Assembly: GCF_024662235.1 (NCBI RefSeq)
Contig: NZ_CP096276.1
Coordinates: 5,394,001-5,458,000, forward strand
DNA: 64,000 nt
Origin: Pimelobacter simplex
GTDB lineage: Bacteria; Actinomycetota; Actinomycetes; Propionibacteriales; Nocardioidaceae
Direction of reading: 5' to 3'
Part shown: piece after piece, positions 17,218 through 25,600 of the stretch
How positions within the stretch are numbered: the stretch's first letter is position 1
Layout of the letters: each line of letters begins with the position of its first letter
Translations under genes and position numbers: made by a program
Notes under the pieces: generated by a model
The model's database searches: none
What the model was told of the DNA's origin: nothing
The model's input: the letters and a program-made list of their open reading frames with translations, nothing else

Positions 17218-17981
17218 TGCGCCTCCACGTCCACGAGTGGGGCCACCCGGCGGCGCCGCCGCTGGTCTGCATCCACGGCGTCGGCGGCAGCCACGCCATG
17301 TTCGAGCGGGTCGCGGCCGAGCGCTGGTCGCGGCACTTCCGGGTCATCGCCTTCGACCTGCGCGGTCACGGCGACTCCTCCTGGGAGCCGCCGTGGACCC
17401 ACGCCACCCACGTCCAGGACGTCGTCGACACGATCGACGCCCTCGGGCTCGAGGCTCCCGACTGGGTCGGGGTCTCCTTCGGCGGCCGGCTGCTGCTCCA
17501 GCTCCTCGCCGCCCACCCCGACCGGGTACGCCGCGCCGCCGTGCTGGAGCCCGTGATCCAGGTCGTTCCCGAGCTCGCCGGGCGCCGGGCCCGCGAGGAG
17601 CTGACCGGTGGTTCGTGGCCGAGCCTCGACGCCTACCTCGGCACCCGCTGGAACACCGGTGACGTCGACCTCGAGGCCTACGCCGCGGCGTACGCCGGGC
17701 ACTTCGAGACGCTCGCCGACGGCAGCGTCCGCCGTCGTACGTGCCAGTCGGCGCTGGTCTGCGTCTTCAGCGAGATGACCCTGCCAGCCGCGGTTCCCGA
17801 CGACATCACCCGGCCGACGCTGCTGCTCCACGCACCCGCCTTCGGGCTCGTCACGCCGGCGCAGCGCGCGGCGTTCGCGCCGGTCGTGGAGCGGATCGTC
17901 GAGGTGCCCGGCGAGCACGCCGTGCTGGTCTCCGCGTTCGAGGAGACGGCGTCCGCGGTGACCGACTTCCTGCTCAGCTGA
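17217..17981 (+). CDS. alpha/beta hydrolase, sister copy 1
   Basis: A 254-residue alpha/beta-hydrolase-fold protein. HGVGG (oxyanion region), nucleophile Ser87 in GVSFGG and a late His in PGEHAVLV are visible. It is one of three sisters (with 24749 and 40946) sharing DLRGHG, the WEPPWTHAT signature and Ser87 at the same number, so they arose by duplication. In the Rut pathway RutD, of the same fold, speeds carbamate breakdown; here an amide, ester or carbamate product is the likely target (inference). It is the last gene of this operon, and it overlaps the convergent MFS gene by eight bases. Confidence 0.88.
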   Translation: MRLHVHEWGHPAAPPLVCIHGVGGSHAMFERVAAERWSRHFRVIAFDLRGHGDSSWEPPWTHATHVQDVVDTIDALGLEAPDWVGVSFGGRLLLQLLAAHPDRVRRAAVLEPVIQVVPELAGRRAREELTGGSWPSLDAYLGTRWNTGDVDLEAYAAAYAGHFETLADGSVRRRTCQSALVCVFSEMTLPAAVPDDITRPTLLLHAPAFGLVTPAQRAAFAPVVERIVEVPGEHAVLVSAFEETASAVTDFLLS

Positions 17982-19164
17982 CCCGGCGCCGCCGGACGAG
18001 GACGATCCCGCCGCCGGTCACCAGTGCGGTCACCGCGACCGCGACGACCAGGGTGCTCTCGTGGCCGGAGCGACCCGCGGCGCCGCCACCCCCCGTGCCG
18101 ACGAAGGTCCCGGTCGCCCACGCCAGGTTCGCGAGCGCGAAGACCGCGCCCTGGGTCATCCCCGCGGCCCGCGCGGCGGCGGACATGAGCGCGACGGCGG
18201 GGCCCCACATGATCGTGGTCGCGTACATGCACAGCAGCACCACGACGGCCTGGACGACGGTGGTCGTCGGGGCGGTGTAGGCGAGCAGGACGACCGCCAC
18301 CAGGAGGAGGCCGGTGGTGATGGGGCGCGCGGCGCCGTAGCGGTCGGTGATCGTGCCGGCGACGGGTCCGAGCAGGGTCTGGCCGAGCGTGGCGAGCACG
18401 AGCACGCCCGCGATCTGGGCGGCCGAGGCGCCGACGTGGTCGAGCCGGAGCGAGCCGAGCACCTGGTTGAGGCCGACGACCGCCCCGGCCAGCACCACGA
18501 GCCAGCCGCCGGCCAGCACGACGCCGTACGACGAGCGCCCGGCCGCGCCACGCGCCCGCGCCGACTCGTGGCGGGGTGGCGGCGGCAGCCGCAGGCAGGC
18601 GAGGCACACGACGCAGCTCGCGAGAGCGATGCCGGCATAGACCGGCGCGAACCCCACCGCCTCGCCGACGAGCGGCACGACCGGTCCGACCAGGCCGCCG
18701 ACTGTCCCGGCGCCGATGAGGGTGCCGAGCAGCCGCGCCCGGCGCGCGGCGGGCGCCACGTCGGCGACCCATGGGAAGGCCGCGCCCCAGGACATGCTGC
18801 CGGCGATGCCCTGGGCCAGGCGCGAGGAGATCAGTCCGGCCGCGCCCTCGTCGACGACGAGGAGCACGGCCGACAGCGCGAGCACGGCGGCTGCGGCGGC
18901 CAGGACGGCGCGGGCGCCGTACCGCGCGACGAGCAGGCCGGCCGGCACGGCGGCGACGAAGATGCCGACCGACGAGGCACCAGCGACGAGCGCGAGCACG
19001 CCGGGCGAGAGGTGCTGCTCCTGGGCGATGTGGGGGAGCCGTGGGAACAGGCTCGACTGGAGCACCGTGCCGAGCACCAGCGCGGAGGAGCACACGACGA
19101 GCACCCGTGCGGTGGCGTCGCGGGGTGGCACCCGCGGGACGCTAGCAAACAAACCGGTCGGCAT
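17974..19164 (-). CDS. MFS transporter, 12 TM
   Basis: A 396-residue major-facilitator protein with about twelve hydrophobic helices and the MFS A-motif-like loops GLLVARYGARAV and GTITDRYGAARP. It ends RRRRVS in the cytoplasm. It could export a toxic intermediate or import substrate; the direction is not visible. An operator of the shared type (19147-19164) covers the first codons of the ATG at 19164, so the true start may be the GTG at 19131, probably on a leaderless message. Regulation together with the monooxygenase operons is therefore likely. Confidence 0.85.
   Translation of the reverse strand: MPTGLFASVPRVPPRDATARVLVVCSSALVLGTVLQSSLFPRLPHIAQEQHLSPGVLALVAGASSVGIFVAAVPAGLLVARYGARAVLAAAAAVLALSAVLLVVDEGAAGLISSRLAQGIAGSMSWGAAFPWVADVAPAARRARLLGTLIGAGTVGGLVGPVVPLVGEAVGFAPVYAGIALASCVVCLACLRLPPPPRHESARARGAAGRSSYGVVLAGGWLVVLAGAVVGLNQVLGSLRLDHVGASAAQIAGVLVLATLGQTLLGPVAGTITDRYGAARPITTGLLLVAVVLLAYTAPTTTVVQAVVVLLCMYATTIMWGPAVALMSAAARAAGMTQGAVFALANLAWATGTFVGTGGGGAAGRSGHESTLVVAVAVTALVTGGGIVLVRRRRVS
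19147..19164 (-). promoter_or_regulatory. shared operator at MFS gene start
   Basis: The site AAACAAACCGGTCGGCAT has the ACCGGT centre and 10-base spacing of the set, with weaker arms (AAAC, GCAT). It lies over the 5-prime end of the MFS gene and 55 bases from the divergent operator at 19220-19237. Confidence 0.6.
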
Positions 19165-19207
19165 GTAACTTGCTCGACGCCCCTTGCGCCGCGACTCTTA
19201 CATTCTG

Positions 19208-19240
19208 TACGGTATGTACCGACCAACCGGTCGGAAGGAC
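19208..19240 (+). promoter_or_regulatory. shared operator before the 19260 monooxygenase
   Basis: CCAACCGGTCGG (19223-19234) carries the ACCGGT core. The sequence also forms CCGACC-N4-GGTCGG (19219-19234), so spacing differs slightly from the other sites. A weak -10 candidate TACGGT is at 19208-19213. Confidence 0.6.
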
Positions 19241-19259
19241 TTCTCATCAGTGAGGCAGC

Positions 19260-20369
19260 ATGCACACCGGACTGACGCTTACCTTTCAGAACCTCGACCG
19301 TGAGCGCACGGACGCGCAGGTCTACCTGGAGGAGCTCCCCCTCGCCGAGCGCGCGGAGGCGATGGGCTTCGACTCCCTCTGGTGGCCTGAGCACCACTTC
19401 ACCAACTACGAGCTGACGCCCAACGTCACCCAGCTGCTGTCGTACGTCGCAGCGAAGACCGAGCGGATCAAGCTCGGCACGATGGTGACCGTGCTGCCGT
19501 GGCAGGACCCGGTGCGCGTCGCGGAGAACTTCTCGGTGCTCGACCACCTCTCCGGTGGCCGCGGCGTCCTCGGCATCGGCCGCGGCCTCGGCCGGGTCGA
19601 GTTCGAGGGCTTCCAGGTGCCGATGGAGAAGTCGCGCCGGCTCTTCAGCGAGTACGCCGAAGCCGTCCTCGAGGGCCTCGACACCGGCGTCATCGAGTAC
19701 GACGGCGAGGTCTACACCCAGCCCCGCGTCGAGATCCGCCCCGATCCCTACGCCAGCTACCGCGGCCGGGCCTTCGCCTCGGCGGTCTCCCCGGAGTCGA
19801 TCGACCTGATGGCGCGCCTCGGTCTCGGCGTCATGGTCATCGCCCAGAAGCCGTGGGACACGGTCGAGGCCGAGCTCGAGACCTACCGGAAGCGGTACGT
19901 CGAGCTCAACGGCACCCAGCCCCCCAAGCCGATCATCTGCGTGTTCACCGGCGTCGCCGAGACCGAGGAGGGCGCGCAGGAGATGCGCGACAAGTACCTC
20001 CAGCGCTACGCCCTCTCGACGGTCGAGCACTACGAGTTCGACAACGTCGGATTCGCCGAGATCGAGGGCTATGAGTACTACGCCGGGCTGAGCCGTAACA
20101 TCCAGAAGCATGGGATCGAGGGCTTTGCCGGCTTCCTCGCCGACCTGCAGGTCTGGGGCACCCCGGACCAGGTGGTCGAGAAGCTCCTCGACTACGTCAA
20201 GCGCCTCGACGCCGGAGGCATCCTCCTCGTCCCGGCCTTCGGCGGTATGCCCAAGGACGTCGCCGACCGCAACTTCGAGCTGCTCGCCCGCGAGGTCGTA
20301 CCGCACCTGAAGGCGTACGACGTCGGTGGCGACATCGGCGTGCAGTACCCCGACTTCGTGACCGCCTGA
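19260..20369 (+). CDS. luciferase-like monooxygenase (LLM class), type B
   Basis: A 369-residue TIM-barrel flavin monooxygenase. LPLAERAEAMGFDSLWWPEH, TMVTVLPWQDPVRVAENFSV and GRGVLGIGRGLGRVEF are the standard bacterial-luciferase-like segments. It is not one of the three RutA-like sisters. It would need reduced FMN from a partner reductase, for which several genes in the window qualify. It is first in an operon that continues with MmsA, FMN reductase, a second LLM, RidA proteins and a hydrolase (19260-25519). It may act on the same substrate at a different step. Confidence 0.85.
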   Translation: MHTGLTLTFQNLDRERTDAQVYLEELPLAERAEAMGFDSLWWPEHHFTNYELTPNVTQLLSYVAAKTERIKLGTMVTVLPWQDPVRVAENFSVLDHLSGGRGVLGIGRGLGRVEFEGFQVPMEKSRRLFSEYAEAVLEGLDTGVIEYDGEVYTQPRVEIRPDPYASYRGRAFASAVSPESIDLMARLGLGVMVIAQKPWDTVEAELETYRKRYVELNGTQPPKPIICVFTGVAETEEGAQEMRDKYLQRYALSTVEHYEFDNVGFAEIEGYEYYAGLSRNIQKHGIEGFAGFLADLQVWGTPDQVVEKLLDYVKRLDAGGILLVPAFGGMPKDVADRNFELLAREVVPHLKAYDVGGDIGVQYPDFVTA

Positions 20370-20399
20370 GCCGACCGGACTGGAACGGAAACCCACACC

Positions 20400-21860
20400 A
20401 TGAGCGACCAGATCAACACCACCGCCCAGCTGCTCGTCGACGGCGAGTGGCGCGACGGAGGCGGCGAGGCCATTCCCGTCTTCAACCCCGCGACCGGCCA
20501 GCAGATCTCGACCGTGCACGCCGCGACCGAGGCCGACGTCGACGCGGCGGTGGCCGCCGCGGCCGCCGCCTTCCCCGCGTGGAGCGAGCTCTCGATCCAG
20601 CGTCGCGTGCAGTTCCTGCACCAGATGCGCCGCAACATCGAGGAGAACAAGGAGGAGCTGGCCCGCGCGATCACCCTCGACCAGGGCAAGACCCTCGACG
20701 AGGCGCGGGGCGAGGTGCTGCGCGCGACCGAGTTCATCGAGACCGCGATCGCGGCGCCGATGCTCTACCACTCGACCGCCGGCAACGTGGCAGGCACGAT
20801 CGACGCCCGCCACGTGCGCGAGCCGCTCGGCGTCTGCGTGGCCATCACGCCGTTCAACTTCCCGGTGATGAACCCCAGCCAGTTCTCGGCCTGGGCGCTG
20901 GTCACCGGCAACACCCTCGTGCTCAAGGGCTCCGAGCAGGACCCGATCGCCACCACCTCCGTGGTGCGGCTCCTCAACGACGCGGGCCTGCCGCCGGGTG
21001 TCCTCAACCTGGTGCACGGCCGGGCCGACGCGGCGCAGCGGCTGATCGACCACCCCGACGTGGTCGCGGTCTCGTGCATCACCTCCTCGCCGGTGGCCAA
21101 GGCGATCTTCGAGCGGGCGTCGCTCGCCGGCAAGCGGGTCCAGGCCAACGGTGGCGCGAAGAACCCGATCGTCGTGGCGCCGGACGCCGACCTGGACCTG
21201 GCCGCCGAGGGTGTCGTGACCTCGGCGTTCGGCATGGCCGGCCAGCGCTGCCTGGCGGGCACCCGGATCATCGCGGTCGGCGACATCTACGACGAGCTGG
21301 TCGAGAAGATCGCCGTTCTCAGCGACAAGCTGGTCGTCGGCGCGGGCGCCGACCCGGGCACGACGCTCGGGCCGGTCGTCAGCCTCCCCAGCCGACGGCG
21401 GCTCGAGGAGTCGATCACCACGGCGCTCGCCGACGGCGCCACCGCCGTGCGCGACGGCCGCGATGTCGCCCCTCAGGAGGGGACCGGCACGACCGACGGC
21501 TACTTCGTCGGCCCCACGATCCTGACCGGACTGCCGCTCGACCACCCGGTCGACTGCGCCGAGACGTTCGGTCCGGTCATCGTGATCCACCGCGTCGAGA
21601 GCCTCGACCAGGCGATCGACGCCGCCAACGACACGGAGTTCGGCAACGCGTCGACGATCTTCACCCGGTCCGGCACGACGGCGCGGCAGTTCGAGAAGCG
21701 CTCGCGGGCCGGCAACGTCGGTGTCAACACGTTCCCGGCACCGCCGGCGAACTTCACGATGGGCGGCCTCGGGACGTCCTTCTACGGCGACATCCACGTC
21801 TGCGGTGACGCGCCGCTGCGCTTCTACACCGAGGAGAAGCTGGTCGTCTCCCGGTGGTGA
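20400..21860 (+). CDS. mmsA: CoA-acylating (methyl)malonate-semialdehyde dehydrogenase
   Basis: A 486-residue MmsA-type aldehyde dehydrogenase that turns malonate or methylmalonate semialdehyde into acetyl- or propionyl-CoA with CO2 release. Nucleophile Cys284 (GQRCLAGTRI) is present. The usual base Glu is Asn250 (VQANGGAKNP), a hallmark of the CoA-dependent MmsA clade, as are PFNFPVMNP and DLDLAAEG. A malonic-semialdehyde end product is exactly what RutA/RutB/RutC/RutD yields from uracil, so this gene links ring opening to central metabolism. The substrate preference is inferred from family. Confidence 0.88.
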   Translation: MSDQINTTAQLLVDGEWRDGGGEAIPVFNPATGQQISTVHAATEADVDAAVAAAAAAFPAWSELSIQRRVQFLHQMRRNIEENKEELARAITLDQGKTLDEARGEVLRATEFIETAIAAPMLYHSTAGNVAGTIDARHVREPLGVCVAITPFNFPVMNPSQFSAWALVTGNTLVLKGSEQDPIATTSVVRLLNDAGLPPGVLNLVHGRADAAQRLIDHPDVVAVSCITSSPVAKAIFERASLAGKRVQANGGAKNPIVVAPDADLDLAAEGVVTSAFGMAGQRCLAGTRIIAVGDIYDELVEKIAVLSDKLVVGAGADPGTTLGPVVSLPSRRRLEESITTALADGATAVRDGRDVAPQEGTGTTDGYFVGPTILTGLPLDHPVDCAETFGPVIVIHRVESLDQAIDAANDTEFGNASTIFTRSGTTARQFEKRSRAGNVGVNTFPAPPANFTMGGLGTSFYGDIHVCGDAPLRFYTEEKLVVSRW

Positions 21861-21883
21861 CGACGGGCGGAGGAGAGGTCGGG

Positions 21884-22432
21884 ATGAGCGAGACCAAGGT
21901 CGTCGCGGTCAGCTGCTCGCCGTCGGTGGGCGGCAAGACCCGGGCCGCGCTGGAGGCGGTGCTCGCGGGAGCGGCCGCCCTCGGGGCGCAGACCACGCTG
22001 GTCGAGATGGGGGAGCACGACGGCGTGCAGCCCGTGCTCGACGCACTGCACGGCGCGGAGGCGGTGGTCCTCGGCTCGCCGATGTACCGCGGCACCTACA
22101 CCGCGCAGTTCAAGACGCTCATCGACGCCGTCCCCCGCGGTGCGTACGGCGACCCGGCGGCTCCGCTGTCGGGCCGCGCGGTCCTCACCGTGGCCACGGC
22201 CGGCAGCGACCACCACCTGCTCGGCCCGGGCTCGATGCGCGACGTGCTGGCCGACTTCTACGGCTCCCAGGTGGTCGCGCCCGGGCTCTACGTCACCGGC
22301 GCGGCGTTCGTCGACGGGCAGCTGGCCGGGGACGCCGCCGACCGAGCCCGGCTGATGGGTGGCGCGCTGGTGGAGCTGGCGCGCGCGATCGACTCCTCCA
22401 CGGCGCTGCGCGCCCTCACCCCCAACGTCTGA
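21884..22432 (+). CDS. NAD(P)H-dependent FMN reductase, flavodoxin-like
   Basis: A 182-residue protein of the NADPH-dependent FMN reductase family. The phosphate-binding loop (SCSPSVGGKTRAALEA) and the flavin-contact segment GSPMYRGTYTAQFKTLID are clear. SsuE and related enzymes supply FMNH2 to luciferase-like or sulfonate monooxygenases, which fits its place between two LLM genes. ATG 21884 has GGAGGA upstream; an earlier in-frame GTG-type start at 21854 overlaps the previous gene and lacks a site. Confidence 0.9.
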   Translation: MSETKVVAVSCSPSVGGKTRAALEAVLAGAAALGAQTTLVEMGEHDGVQPVLDALHGAEAVVLGSPMYRGTYTAQFKTLIDAVPRGAYGDPAAPLSGRAVLTVATAGSDHHLLGPGSMRDVLADFYGSQVVAPGLYVTGAAFVDGQLAGDAADRARLMGGALVELARAIDSSTALRALTPNV

Positions 22433-22444
22433 AAGGCAACGAAG

Positions 22445-23602
22445 ATGAGGTTTGACCTGTTCCACGTGCTGTCGAACCGGGGCAACACGCGGCCCTGGGG
22501 CGAGCTGCTCGACGAGACCCGGAAGCGCACCGAGCTCGGTGACGAGCTCGGGTTCGACGGGATCTGGCTGGGTGAGCACCACTACGACGGCGAGGGCAGC
22601 GACCAGCTCCCGAACCCGGTCCTCATGCACGCCGACCTCGCCGCACGCACCCAGCGGATCCGCCTCGGCATCGCCGCGATCGGCCTGCCCCTGTGGCACC
22701 CGGTCCGCCTCGCCGAGGACCTGGCGATGCTCGACCACTTCAGCAAGGGCCGCGTCGACGTCGCGTTCAGCCGCGGCATCCTCGCGGGCGAGATCATGAA
22801 CATCAACCCCGAGGCGGACCGCCGCAACGAGGAGCAGAGCCGCGCGATCTTCCAGGAGCACCTGGACATCGTGAAGAAGGCCTGGACCGAGGACCCCTTC
22901 CGGCATCAGGGCGAGCGCTACACCTTCCCGTGGCCCGAGGTCGGCTGGGGCGGCAAGGCGATGGCGGCGTACGAGGACGAGAACGGCCACCTCACCGGCC
23001 TGCCCGTGATCCCGAAGCCCTTCCAGAAGCCGATGCCCCCGATCTACGCGGTCTCCCAGCACGAGCCGGGCTTCCGGCACGCTGCGGCCAACGGGATGGG
23101 CGTCATCTCGTCCCACCCGACCGGCGACAAGCTCGGTGCCCTCAACGCGGCGTACGACGACGAGGCCGCGAAGCACGGCCGCCCCGAGCACTTCGCCGCC
23201 GTGGCCCCCGCCGTGCGGGAGTTCTGCGTCGCCGAGACCGAGGCCGAGGCGCGCGCCGACATCTACGACTTCGTCGTGTCCCGCTTCGACGTCATCCGCC
23301 GGGTCCGTGGCCTGGGCGCGTGGCTCGACGTCCACGAGGACCCGGAGGACCCGAAGCTCCAGGCGATGGACGGCTTCGACCTGATGATGGAGCGCGACTA
23401 CCTCTTCGTCGGTACGCCGGACTCGGTCGCCCAGCGCATGGTCAAGCTGCACCGCGAGCGGGGCTGGGAGCACTTCATCCTCGCCGTCGGCGACATGGCC
23501 CCCGAGAAGATCGAGCGCAGCATGCGACTCATGGCCGAGGAGGTCATCCCGCAGGTGCGCAGGGCCGTGGGCGCCGAGGTCACCATCACTGCAGGAAAGT
23601 GA
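22445..23602 (+). CDS. luciferase-like monooxygenase (LLM class), type A1
   Basis: A 385-residue flavin-dependent monooxygenase. FDGIWLGEHHYDGEGSDQLP, RTQRIRLGIAAIGLPLWHPV and HFSKGRVDVAFSRGILAGEI are visible barrel segments. It is a close sister of 32386-33519 (both carry WHPVRLAEDLAMLDH and VAFSRGIL) and more distant from 19260. The gene is 12 bases after the FMN reductase, its likely electron supplier, and eight bases before a tandem RidA gene. The substrate is unknown; this subgroup includes alkanal-, alkanesulfonate- and heterocycle-acting enzymes. Confidence 0.86.
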   Translation: MRFDLFHVLSNRGNTRPWGELLDETRKRTELGDELGFDGIWLGEHHYDGEGSDQLPNPVLMHADLAARTQRIRLGIAAIGLPLWHPVRLAEDLAMLDHFSKGRVDVAFSRGILAGEIMNINPEADRRNEEQSRAIFQEHLDIVKKAWTEDPFRHQGERYTFPWPEVGWGGKAMAAYEDENGHLTGLPVIPKPFQKPMPPIYAVSQHEPGFRHAAANGMGVISSHPTGDKLGALNAAYDDEAAKHGRPEHFAAVAPAVREFCVAETEAEARADIYDFVVSRFDVIRRVRGLGAWLDVHEDPEDPKLQAMDGFDLMMERDYLFVGTPDSVAQRMVKLHRERGWEHFILAVGDMAPEKIERSMRLMAEEVIPQVRRAVGAEVTITAGK

Positions 23603-23610
23603 GGACGGAC

Positions 23611-24372
23611 ATGAGCACCACCCAGAGCACCCCCGCCACCGAGTTCCTGATCCCCGACAGCCGGGACCGCGAGGCGATGGCCAAGCTGGGCCTCGGCGGA
23701 TCCGCCGTCGCCCACGGCTTCCAGTTCGTCGGGGCCATGGCGATCGACCTCACGACCATCAGCCGGCTGGCCGAGGCGGAGACGATCGCCGACGAGACGC
23801 GGATCTGCGTCGACCAGGTCCGCAGCGGCCTGGCGCTGAGCGGCCGCACGCTCGACGACGTCGTGAAGATGACGGCGTACGTCTCCGACGAGGGCTTCCG
23901 CGAGGAGATGTGGGCGTCCCTGCGCGAGGCGTGGGGCGACCGTCCGCTGCCGAAGGTCGTCACCCTGGTCTGCGGCATCGCCGGCGACTGCCGGGTCGAG
24001 CTGGAGGCGATGGCCTTCCGCGAGCCCGAGTCCGGCACCGCCCTCGAGAGCGACCGCTTCGTCTACACCGGCGCGCTGGCGATCGACGTCGCGACCATGA
24101 AGCGGGTGCCCGAGGCACAGGGCTCGATCAAGGACGAGGTCCGCGTCGTTCTGAAGCGGATCGAGGCCAACCTCGCCAAGGAGGGCCTCGGCCTCCAGGA
24201 CCTCACCAAGATCACCGCGTGGGTCAGCGAGGAGCAGTACCGCCTCGAGTTCGCCTACGCGTACGCCGAGCTGCTCGCGCCGGGCCCCTACCCGTCGCGC
24301 GCCCTGTTCCAGATCGGCCTGGCCGGAGACTGCCGGGTCCAGATCGACGCCATGGCCGCCAGGAGGATCTGA
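23611..24372 (+). CDS. tandem two-domain RidA/YjgF protein
   Basis: A 253-residue protein made of two RidA-like units (about residues 20-135 and 140-253). Both carry the DxxxxxV-KMTAYVS / KITAWVS strand and a GDCRVE/GDCRVQ-type end (ALFQIGLAGDCRVQIDAMA). Single RidA domains form trimers that hydrolyse reactive enamine/imine intermediates; a fused pair could form a pseudo-hexamer or a mixed trimer. In Rut, RutC (RidA family) deaminates aminoacrylate. The canonical Arg of RidA (in IRVE) is present as R in CRV. Overlaps the next RidA gene (TGATG). Confidence 0.85.
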   Translation: MSTTQSTPATEFLIPDSRDREAMAKLGLGGSAVAHGFQFVGAMAIDLTTISRLAEAETIADETRICVDQVRSGLALSGRTLDDVVKMTAYVSDEGFREEMWASLREAWGDRPLPKVVTLVCGIAGDCRVELEAMAFREPESGTALESDRFVYTGALAIDVATMKRVPEAQGSIKDEVRVVLKRIEANLAKEGLGLQDLTKITAWVSEEQYRLEFAYAYAELLAPGPYPSRALFQIGLAGDCRVQIDAMAARRI

Positions 24373-24752
24373 TGACCACGTTCCTGACCACCCTGCCCAC
24401 CGAGTCCGGCTTCGCCGCCGGTGCCGTCGTCGGCGACCTGGTGTTCGCCGAGACCGACGCCCTCGACGCCGCGACCGGCCGCCGGGTGCCCGAGGCCGGC
24501 ACCATCGCCGAGGAGACCCGGGTCTGCCTCGACCGGCTCGCCGCCCTGCTCGCCGAGGCCGGGAGCGGCCTGCACGAGCTGGCCAAGGTCAACTGCTACG
24601 TCGCCACCAACGACGACCGCACCGAGTTCTGGGCGACCTGGGACGCGGTCTTCGCCGACATCGACGTCGCGGTCGTCCGGATCACCCAGCACGGCGGCGT
24701 CGCGGGCGAGGCCCGCGTGCTGCTCGACGCGGTGGCCCGGCGCCGGGCGTGA
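24372..24752 (+). CDS. single-domain RidA/YjgF protein
   Basis: A 126-residue protein of normal RidA size. The conserved middle (LHELAKVNCYVATNDDRTEF) and end (ARVLLDAVARRRA) are present, and the active-site Arg may be the one in GEARVLLDAVA. It could be a RutC-like deaminase/imine hydrolase acting with its two-domain neighbour. The ATG overlaps the preceding stop (TGATG) and the stop overlaps the next GTG, showing tight operon coupling. Three RidA domains in a row are unusual. Confidence 0.85.
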   Translation: MTTFLTTLPTESGFAAGAVVGDLVFAETDALDAATGRRVPEAGTIAEETRVCLDRLAALLAEAGSGLHELAKVNCYVATNDDRTEFWATWDAVFADIDVAVVRITQHGGVAGEARVLLDAVARRRA

Positions 24753-25519
24753 TCCTCGACCGACTCGAGTGGGGCTCGTCCGCGAGCCCCGCTCTCGTCT
24801 GCATCCACGGCGTCGGTTCCGACGCCCAGTGGTGGGCGCGGGCCGGCGAGCGCTGGGCCGACGCCGGCTTCCGCGTGATCGCCTTCGAGCTGCGCGGACA
24901 CGGCAGCTCCGGCTGGGAGCCGCCGTGGACCCACGCGACCTACGTCGCCGACCTGCTGGAGTCGGTCACCGCCCTCGGTCTCGACCAGGTGGACTGGGCC
25001 GGATTCTCGTTCGGCGGCCGGCTGCTCCTCGACCTCGCCGCGGTGGCGCCCGAGCGGATCCGGCGTGCCGTGATCATGGAGCCGGTCGTCCAGATCTCGC
25101 CGGACCTGGCCCTGCACCGGGCCACCCAGGAGCTGACCGGCGACGTCTGGCCGTCGGTCGAGGAGTTCCTCGGCGGCCGGGAGAACATCGCCGGCACCAC
25201 CCCCGAGATGGTCGCCGCTGCCGCCCGCCAGTTCGACACGCTCCCCGACGGGCGCGTGCGTCGTCGTACCTGCCAGTCGGCGATCGTCTCCATCTTCAGC
25301 GAGTTCGCCGCGGCCCCGCCCCCGGCCTCGACCCTGACCGTTCCCGCGCTGCTGCTGCACGCACCGGCCTTCGGGCTGGTCTCGGCGGAGCAGCAGGCCG
25401 CCTATGCGCCGTACCTGCGGCGGGTGGTCGAGGTCCCCGGCATGCACGACGTGCTGGACACGGCGCTCGAGGAGACCGTCACCGCCGTGCAGGAGTTCCT
25501 GACCGCCGAGACCGTCTGA
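24749..25519 (+). CDS. alpha/beta hydrolase, sister copy 2
   Basis: A 256-residue hydrolase, sister of the proteins at 17217 and 40946. It has HGVGSD, nucleophile Ser87 (GFSFGG), GWEPPWTHAT and the late His in PGMHDVLD. Catalytic Asp is probably in the stretch preceding LLLHAPAFGLVS. In this operon it follows the RidA proteins, the same position as RutD after RutC in Rut-type systems. The GTG start overlaps the preceding TGA. It is last in its operon, ahead of a strong bidirectional terminator. Confidence 0.88.
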   Translation: MILDRLEWGSSASPALVCIHGVGSDAQWWARAGERWADAGFRVIAFELRGHGSSGWEPPWTHATYVADLLESVTALGLDQVDWAGFSFGGRLLLDLAAVAPERIRRAVIMEPVVQISPDLALHRATQELTGDVWPSVEEFLGGRENIAGTTPEMVAAAARQFDTLPDGRVRRRTCQSAIVSIFSEFAAAPPPASTLTVPALLLHAPAFGLVSAEQQAAYAPYLRRVVEVPGMHDVLDTALEETVTAVQEFLTAETV

Positions 25520-25552
25520 CCACCTCGTGACCACCTCGTCGCCCCACGACGA

Positions 25553-25587
25553 GAGGGCCCGCACCTCATCGAGGTGCGGGCCCTTCG
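25553..25587. terminator. bidirectional terminator between convergent catabolic operons
   Basis: GGGCCCGCACCTC (25555-25567) pairs perfectly with GAGGTGCGGGCCC (25571-25583) around a 3-base loop. It separates the 19260-25519 operon from the minus-strand operon ending at 25601. Confidence 0.85.
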
Positions 25588-25600
25588 GCGTTGCGGTGGA

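Noticed and set aside
17974..19164. ATG at 19164 as sure start of the MFS gene
   Set aside because: The shared operator covers these codons and no ribosome site is clear; a start at the GTG at 19131 is equally possible.
18831..21797. Very long open frame on the minus strand opposite the LLM and MmsA genes
   Set aside because: It is a GC-rich shadow of the plus-strand genes; composition is unnatural (Arg/Asp/Gly-rich) and there is no domain.
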